A stretch of DNA of 10,015 nt from Bacillota bacterium (GTDB lineage: Bacteria > Bacillota > Clostridia > Lachnospirales > Lachnospiraceae): contig JAEZFH010000345.1 in NCBI GenBank assembly GCA_023437885.1, forward strand, positions 1-10,015, read 5' to 3'. Position 1 is the stretch's first letter. Each line of letters starts with the position of its first letter. Of this stretch, positions 6,487 to 10,015 are shown piece by piece. The notes beneath the pieces are model-generated. The model was not told where the DNA came from. It made no database searches and worked only from the letters and a program-made list of their open reading frames with translations. Position numbers and translations under genes: made by a program.

Positions 6487-6517
6487 AGCATATCACATTA
6501 CGTAACGTCATATGCAA
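6487..6517 (-). promoter_or_regulatory. MerR-type promoter/operator of the MerR-fucosidase operon
   Basis: On the minus strand the -35 TTGCAT (6512-6517) and -10 TATGCT (6487-6492) are separated by exactly 19 bp (6493-6511). A 26-bp palindrome at 6489-6514 fills the spacer, with 22 of 26 positions symmetric (two mismatched pairs). Its core ACGTTACGT begins 3 bp after the -35, in the same register as at the hslO promoter. The promoter drives the regulator's own operon, so autoactivation is expected. Confidence 0.8.
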
Positions 6518-6615
6518 GAGGTTTTTTATAAAAAATAAGTAAAAAATATAAAAAATATGCATTAATGATGGTACTTAATCCGCTTTAACCATGTTATATA
6601 GTTATGATAAATAAT

Positions 6616-6672
6616 TTATCCTTAATGATCTATGAAAGTATAATACTTCCCATTATATATCATTAGGGATAA
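6616..6672. repeat. 14-bp inverted repeat
   Basis: TTATCCTTAATGAT (6616-6629) and ATCATTAGGGATAA (6659-6672) pair at 13 of 14 positions with a 29-nt loop. The loop contains a further small palindrome AAGTATAATACTT. There is no T-tract. It overlaps the end of the phage tail relic and could be a degenerate terminator, an element end or a chance repeat. Confidence 0.45.
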
Positions 6673-6934
6673 TGTCATCAATCGTTACTCTTCCTTAGTC
6701 TCTCAATCCCCAAGAACTGTTTATGACAGGCCCACAGATCAAGTAAAGAGCCAATAGGCATAAGGCGGAATTGCTCTTCACTCATACCCATCTGGATGAT
6801 GCCGTAACAATAAAACCGGGTGTAGTGGTAAGGGTGAGCATGTAGCTTTTCTCGCCGATGATGATCTCAGAACTTCTTTCTGTATCCTTTGTGTCTGTAA
6901 TGAAAATATTATTTGAAACAGTCAAACGATTACA
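6653..6934 (-). pseudogene. Phage tail-assembly protein relic (frameshifted, internally deleted)
   Basis: Three overlapping reading frames give pieces in family order. The first (about 6934-6782) reads SSEIIIGEKSYMLTLTT, like the start of a tail assembly chaperone. The second (about 6822-6678) reads MGMSEEQFRLMPIGSLLDLW then ACHKQFLGIERL. This closely resembles the C-terminal section of Siphoviridae/Myoviridae-type tail assembly proteins in clostridial prophages ('MSEEQFW.MP.G...DLWECHKQFLG'). The third (6688-6653) reads TIDDIIPNDI then stop, the expected end. The middle of the protein is missing. Family assignment is from recall of motif patterns. No other phage genes adjoin it, so it is an isolated prophage scar. 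Confidence 0.55.
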
Positions 6935-7012
6935 GTTCTCTAGTCTCAACCTATCCTAAAAACAGCAGTTCCCTTGTCTCGCAAGGCAAAAAGCAGTTCT
7001 ATAGTTTCAACC
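6933..7012. repeat. Three degenerate copies of an 18-19-nt repeat
   Basis: CAGTTCTCTAGTCTCAACC (6933-6951), CAGTTCCCTTGTCTCGC (6966-6982) and CAGTTCTATAGTTTCAACC (6994-7012). The first and third agree at 17 of 19 positions; the middle one agrees over its first 15 bases at 13. Starts are 33 and 28 bp apart. The middle copy also forms a hairpin CCTTG/CAAGG (6972-6986). Nature unknown. Confidence 0.5.
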
Positions 7013-7047
7013 CTACAATACTTTAAGACTTAAGTTACTTATCAAAG

Positions 7048-7103
7048 GCAAAAAAATAAGGTTTCCATCAATCGGCAATTCTTACCGAAAGTCTGGAAAC
7101 CTT
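7048..7103 (-). terminator. Rho-independent terminator, minus strand
   Basis: A perfect outer stem of 10 bp, AAGGTTTCCA (7058-7067) with TGGAAACCTT (7094-7103), contains an inner partial pairing (TCGG with CCGA). On the minus strand it is followed by ATTTTTTTG. It sits just downstream of the small relic ending at 7129 and probably ended that gene's transcript when it was intact. Confidence 0.7.
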
Positions 7104-7128
7104 TGATTTCAAGCCATTTAAGGCATAT

Positions 7129-7227
7129 TTATTTGTCTTTGCGTGACATCAACACGACTGTCTCCACGTGCCTTGAGCGCGTAAAAAAGATGTCGTCCCC
7201 CTCTTCTTTCAGAAACCATAACCTATC
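7129..7227 (-). pseudogene. Relic with RlmD/TrmA-like C-terminal motif (copy 2)
   Basis: An open minus-strand stretch of about 32 codons ends at TAA 7129-7131. It contains DDIFFTRSRHVETVVLMSR and a final KDK. 'RHVETVVL-x-SR' matches the conserved end of RlmD/RumA-type 23S rRNA uracil-5-methyltransferases. The frame has no start and the rest of the enzyme is absent. A terminator follows. The relic abuts the primase relic at about 7223, which suggests a recombination junction there. The assignment rests on a short motif. Confidence 0.45.
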
Positions 7228-7560
7228 TCCGAATGGTACTTAAGAAGTTCAATTGATCACTGTAAGGTTGAAAATTCTCATCAATGAATACGCTGTTACT
7301 ATTTTTCCGTGCAGCAAATTGTAAAGGTAACTCTATTAAATTACCGAATCCACCTTTAGGAAGAGTGTCCTAATTAGGAAACAGCCGATCGTATGAGCTA
7401 AATTTGATTGCATGTCTTTTAGATGTTGCATGGGTTAAGAGCAATGTCCGAATTTCCTGGCTGTTGCTGCACTGATCTGCTTCATAAAAAAGAACCACTC
7501 ATGTGCCTCATTTCCGGATTGTGACCGATATAATGCATATGGTATATCCATAGTGTTGCA
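7223..7560 (-). pseudogene. TOTE conflict system archaeo-eukaryotic primase domain, decayed
   Basis: Two minus-strand frames join into one domain. The first (7560-7447) reads IPYALYRSQSGNEAHEWFFF then MKQISAATARKFG. The second (7438-7223) reads LTHATSKRHAIKFSSYDRLF, PN, amber stop at 7370-7372, then DTLPKGGFGNLIELPLQ, NSVFIDENFQPYSDQLNFLS and TIRR. Intact proteins of this type, with a primase domain joined to a DEAD/DEAH helicase, show 'RSRSGNGAHVW.FFE', 'SSYDRLFPNQDT.PKGGFGNLIALPLQ' and 'GNSVFVDE...PY.DQW..LSSIR'. The amber codon replaces the conserved Gln, CAG to TAG. A frameshift lies at about 7440-7447. Helicase and nuclease parts are missing. It is non-functional; the family call relies on my recall of the motif pattern. 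Confidence 0.68.
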
Positions 7561-7610
7561 CATAAAATATTTCGACATCCTCGTATTTCTCTCTTTCTGA
7601 TTTTAGGTAT

Positions 7611-7663
7611 AACAAAAGAGGCATAGTCTGTAGGTCATTTAAGTTGACCTAAAAACTCGCCTC
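7611..7663 (-). terminator. Probable terminator downstream of the GNAT gene
   Basis: An inner perfect stem TAGGTCA (7631-7637) with TGACCTA (7645-7651) sits inside an outer stem GAGGC (7618-7622) with GCCTC (7659-7663). On the minus strand the structure is followed by TTTTGTT. It lies about 150 bp after the GNAT stop. The 7664-7811 interval holds nothing recognisable. Confidence 0.5.
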
Positions 7664-7811
7664 ATATTGTTTCGCTTACTCTGTATTCAATAAACTTCAG
7701 ATCCATAACTAAATCTAAAGGCATATTAATCAAGCTAGTACCATATCAAATAACTTCATAGTTCAAATAATCTTAATTTGAGTTAAAATATGGTTTTATA
7801 TTCATATTGCA

Positions 7812-8378
7812 CTATAAGCTGTACCACATTACCTTAATACTATCTGCTTTATCTATCTCTTTAAACCCTGCTTGTAAGTACATGTTATCACTTCCTCTGT
7901 ACCTTTTCTGAGGGGCTTTGTCATCTTCAAACGGCAAAGCAATCAAAGCATCATATCCATTTTCTTTAAAGTCTGTCATTGCGCGATTTAGAAACATCCT
8001 AGCTATGCCCATACCTCTATACTCAGGACGAATAACATAGCAAATCGTACAGCCGACTTTAAGATTTTTACAATACTCAGCTAAATCACCTTTTATACGC
8101 TTAAGCTCTTCTACATCGTTTGCATTACACCAACCAACACAGAGATCCCCATCAAATGCAAGATATCCTTTCATACTTCCATTTCTGATCTCTTGCAATG
8201 CTTCATTGCAATTATCTTCACCTGTTCTTGAAACCCATGCTTCTTTGGAGCAATCTGTTAAATAGTATCTACAATAACAAGTAGACCAATCTGGGGAATG
8301 CGCAAAGCTCAGTTCTCTCAAATATGTTGTAAAAGTATTCGCCATTTCTGCTGTTAAAGGCTTGATTGTCATGTTCAT
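7812..8378 (-). CDS. GNAT family N-acetyltransferase
   Basis: The 188-residue protein (from the chosen start) carries the GNAT acetyl-CoA site: CYVIRPEYRGMGIARMFLNR, with the R-G-M-G-I-A pyrophosphate loop at residues 121-126. It is followed by an ALIALPFED strand and a YLQAGFKEID C-terminal strand, both normal for the fold. The N-terminal HSPDWSTCYCRYY Cys pair belongs to a recognisable subgroup of small bacterial acetyltransferases. The acceptor substrate is unknown. The start is uncertain: ATG at 8378 gives the usual N-terminus NMTIKPLT, but in-frame ATGs at 8408 and 8447 would add 10 or 23 residues. None has a good ribosome binding site. It stands alone, with a possible terminator at 7611-7663. 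Confidence 0.85.
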   Translation of the reverse strand: MNMTIKPLTAEMANTFTTYLRELSFAHSPDWSTCYCRYYLTDCSKEAWVSRTGEDNCNEALQEIRNGSMKGYLAFDGDLCVGWCNANDVEELKRIKGDLAEYCKNLKVGCTICYVIRPEYRGMGIARMFLNRAMTDFKENGYDALIALPFEDDKAPQKRYRGSDNMYLQAGFKEIDKADSIKVMWYSL

Positions 8379-8473
8379 TTTTTTACATCCAATATTTCCT
8401 TTACTCATATGTGTGCTACTGTATGATATGTAACAATAATTATTCATAGTTCAATATTGAAAAAGTTATTATT

Positions 8474-8634
8474 TCACCAATAAATGATAAAACCTCCATC
8501 GATGACAATTGTCTGCCGTTACCATCGAAGATATCGTTAGGGTATCTACAATGAGTTCAGCAACATCCTCAGGTGTACGTACTTTACCTAGTGGTGTTCC
8601 ACCACTCATTTTTTCAAGTCGTATTTTTTGCTTC
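8474..8634 (-). pseudogene. Short-chain dehydrogenase/reductase C-terminal relic
   Basis: One minus-strand frame reads LEKMSGGTPLGKVRTPEDVA then ELIVDTLTISSMVTAD. Another frame continues with QTIVIDGGFIIYW then stop at 8474-8476. Together this is the classical SDR tail ('TPLGR...PEDVAE.I..L.S....TGQ.I.IDGG'). A loss of two bases at about 8514-8518, inside the conserved T-G-Q, explains the frame change. The Rossmann nucleotide-binding part and the Tyr-x-x-x-Lys catalytic centre are absent. Two stops lie just upstream, so it is an isolated, dead fragment. Confidence 0.65.
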
Positions 8635-8960
8635 TACTATCCCTTCTTGCATTCTTGATATACCGTATTTATAAGTCACATGATCATACTCAAAAGTATT
8701 GAATTTTGTCTCTGAAGAAACATAGACTTCATAGAATACTTGCCTTGAATAATTTCATTCCTTCATTAGTAATTGATACGGACTTGAAGCGGCGGCTTCC
8801 CTGCTGGATATAATCTTCCTTATCCAGTTCATTAATAATGTCAAAATCATATCCCTACCGGAAACAACCGTCCTTCATCAAGCAGTCCATCTTTGCCTGC
8901 TAAAATCTTGCTGACTTCCAATCGCTCCAACAAATCTTCTGTTCGGCTCTCAATAGCTGG
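8614..8960 (-). pseudogene. Decayed coding region, unidentified, winged-helix-like segment
   Basis: Three minus-strand frames follow each other. The first (about 8958-8847) reads IESRTEDLLERLEVSKILAG, KDGLLDEGRLFP and ends at TGA. Shifting one base gives GYDFDIINELDKEDYIQQGS, then RRFKSVSITNEGMKLFKASIL, stop at 8729-8731. The 'YIQQGSRRFKSVSITNEG' part resembles the wing and last helix of small winged-helix proteins. A third frame (8754-8614) is open for 46 codons and contains EYDHVTYKYGISRMQEGI. The first two look like one gene broken by a one-base shift at about 8855. No family is assigned. It may be a relic of a mobile-element regulator. Confidence 0.4.
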
Positions 8961-8991
8961 GCAACACCAGTGCTTGGAACTTATCCTTTAC

Positions 8992-9459
8992 TTAACGTAT
9001 TACATGAGCATCAGGCGCTTTATCTGATACAAGATTCAGCTCAATATTGTACTCTAGAAATGCCTTTAGTCCACAGAGCACCATTGTATATCCTCCCATT
9101 GCATCTATAGCTTGATTTACAATTTCGTCTCCGTTCCCTGCAAATCCTGAATTCGTTATGGTTACAAAAGTTTCATTATCTGTCCGAGAAGTAAATATCC
9201 ACTCGATGATGGTCTTATCAGAAGATTCAAGTACAATGCGTTTATTGTGTTCAATGTTTTTAACAAGGACATCATCCCAAACACCATACATCTCCCAGTC
9301 CCACCGGATATACTTTCCCTGGCCCAGTCTTCCACTACTTTTAGTAAACCAGAACTTTGTAGTAATTCCCGGTTCAACAAATGCCTCAAATACTTCTTTA
9401 ATGGGTTTCCTAATGAGCATATCTGCTTTTACAACAGGTATATTATTAAGAATTATCAT
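8992..9459 (-). CDS. SRPBCC family protein, AHSA1 (activator of Hsp90 ATPase-like) domain
   Basis: The 155-residue protein is a single START-like SRPBCC/AHSA1 domain of typical length. Recognisable segments are MLIRKPIKEVFEAFVEPGIT (14-33), then TKFWFTKSSGRLGQGK. RWDWEMYGVWDDVLVKNIE follows, then a strand EWIFTS and the long C-terminal helix with GGYTMVLCGLKAFLEYNIEL. The fold makes a hydrophobic pocket; the ligand and biological role of stand-alone bacterial members are generally unknown. It is probably cytoplasmic, with no signal peptide. The ATG at 9459 is preceded by AGGGAG 7 nt upstream. It stands alone on the minus strand. Confidence 0.88.
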   Translation of the reverse strand: MIILNNIPVVKADMLIRKPIKEVFEAFVEPGITTKFWFTKSSGRLGQGKYIRWDWEMYGVWDDVLVKNIEHNKRIVLESSDKTIIEWIFTSRTDNETFVTITNSGFAGNGDEIVNQAIDAMGGYTMVLCGLKAFLEYNIELNLVSDKAPDAHVIR

Positions 9460-9842
9460 ATAGCTTCTCCCTTCAAACCTCAGTTATTAATTATTAACTC
9501 TATTTTATGGCGCTAAACTCAGCACTTAAGTACTTATTCTGACATAGAGAACATTGCTGTAATAATTACCAGAATGTATCTGCCTTCCACACATAACAAG
9601 AAGCCTGGTTATCCAAACTTCGCATTATGTTTATATCACTCGTGCGTATTATCTATATCTCCATCGCGGCATCTATATAGTCTTAAGATATATTCATGAT
9701 GCACGAACCCTCTTTTCATCGTAACAGCCTTAAAAGGGTTCAAATCCCCCATGCTCCATCACATACAAAACAAGCAAATGACTTGAACCCTCGTGGTTTA
9801 AGTCATATATTCAAATTATTTATATACTGGGAGGGAAGTAAA
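9460..9842. other. Intergenic region with two hairpins upstream of the VOC gene
   Basis: No gene is supported. Hairpin A pairs GAACCCTCTTTT (9705-9716) with AAAAGGGTTC (9732-9741), with a 2-nt bulge. Hairpin B pairs GACTTGAACC (9780-9789) with GGTTTAAGTC (9795-9804), with one wobble position and a 5-nt loop. Both arms share GAACCCTC. Neither has a T-tract, so simple termination is unlikely. They may be leader structures or a regulator dyad for the following gene. A minus-strand frame at about 9500-9630, broken by one stop, contains CSLCQNKYLSAEFSAIK and is not recognised. Confidence 0.45.
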
Positions 9843-10015
9843 ATGATTAATAGCTTTTCATGTACGAATATTTTTTCAAAGAATACGAATCTGCTCATAG
9901 AATTTTACCATAAAAAACTGGGAATACCTATAATAAACGTTATTGTTGACGACTTTGATGGAGTTAATTTGGGGTTTCTTGAAAACGCCCCGACAATATG
10001 TGTATGGGATGCAAA
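9843..10015 (+). CDS. VOC/glyoxalase superfamily protein, N-terminal part
   Basis: ATG at 9843 opens a frame that runs off the window after 57 codons. GGAGG lies 8 nt upstream, a strong ribosome binding site. The start, INSFSCTNIFSKNTNLLIEF then YHKKLGIPI, matches the first beta-strand and helix of a vicinal oxygen chelate module ('F...LGIP'). It goes on with NVIVDDFDGVNLGFLENAP and ICVWDA. The metal-binding residues that would separate a lyase or dioxygenase from a resistance protein lie mostly beyond the edge, so function cannot be set. Confidence 0.75.
   Translation, partial: MINSFSCTNIFSKNTNLLIEFYHKKLGIPIINVIVDDFDGVNLGFLENAPTICVWDA

Noticed and set aside
6933..7012. Degenerate CRISPR array
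   Set aside because: Units are only 17-19 nt, start-to-start spacing is about 30 bp, the copies differ, and there are no cas genes. A real array needs longer identical repeats with similar-length spacers.
9158..9516. Plus-strand and alternative-frame genes over the SRPBCC gene
   Set aside because: They are complementary-frame shadows of a well supported AHSA1-domain gene and have no family features.
9732..9757. 3' part of a tRNA gene (GGGTTCAAATCCCCC T-arm look-alike followed by ATGCTCCA)
   Set aside because: Only three T-stem pairs form, no matching GGAGCAT acceptor arm exists in the preceding 100 bp, and no anticodon arm can be drawn. The bases are better explained by the hairpin at 9705-9741.
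7812..10015. Integron cassette array (GNAT, SRPBCC and VOC genes are common cassette cargo)
   Set aside because: The genes are in both orientations, separated by decayed coding sequence, and no attC-like imperfect palindromes with the conserved core sites were seen after each gene.

Overview
The window looks like an AT-rich, low-GC Gram-positive chromosome, most likely a member of the Clostridia. The grounds are the base composition, strong AGGAGG-type ribosome binding sites, Rho-independent terminators, and the families present (IS66, IS481 and IS200 elements, a GH29 fucosidase, two MerR regulators, Hsp33). This is inferred from sequence character, not from a database match.

Layout. Positions 1-1710 are a stack of insertion sequences. 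The tail of an IS66 element ends at 127. It cuts into a 5'-truncated IS481-type transposase gene (128-877, right end near 1061). An intact IS200-type tnpA on the minus strand (1147-1602) follows, with a 5'-UTR hairpin that hides its ribosome binding site. Positions 2046-3753 hold a MerR regulator with a TipAS-like C-terminal domain, divergent from an Hsp33 chaperone gene (hslO). Their shared intergenic region holds a MerR-type promoter with a 19-bp spacer. Positions 4197-6463 hold a second MerR regulator and a cytoplasmic alpha-L-fucosidase, an operon with a 5-bp gap on the minus strand. Its promoter is also MerR-type: a 26-bp near-perfect palindrome inside a 19-bp spacer. Both promoters carry ACGTTACGT at the same distance from -35 and -10.

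Positions 6600-7600 contain decayed genes, all on the minus strand: a phage tail-assembly protein remnant, a short fragment with an RlmD/TrmA-like C-terminal motif, and a frameshifted, nonsense-mutated piece of a TOTE-type archaeo-eukaryotic primase domain. Positions 7812-10015 hold small stand-alone accessory genes: a GNAT acetyltransferase, an SRPBCC/AHSA1 protein and the start of a VOC-family protein. Decayed SDR and unidentified winged-helix-like fragments lie between them.

Together the region reads as an accessory island where mobile elements and broken genes surround two self-contained MerR-controlled modules, one for a redox chaperone and one for fucoside hydrolysis. The most promising lead is the paired MerR operator and its implied cross-talk. 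The primase remnant and the nested insertion sequences are the clearest historical signals.
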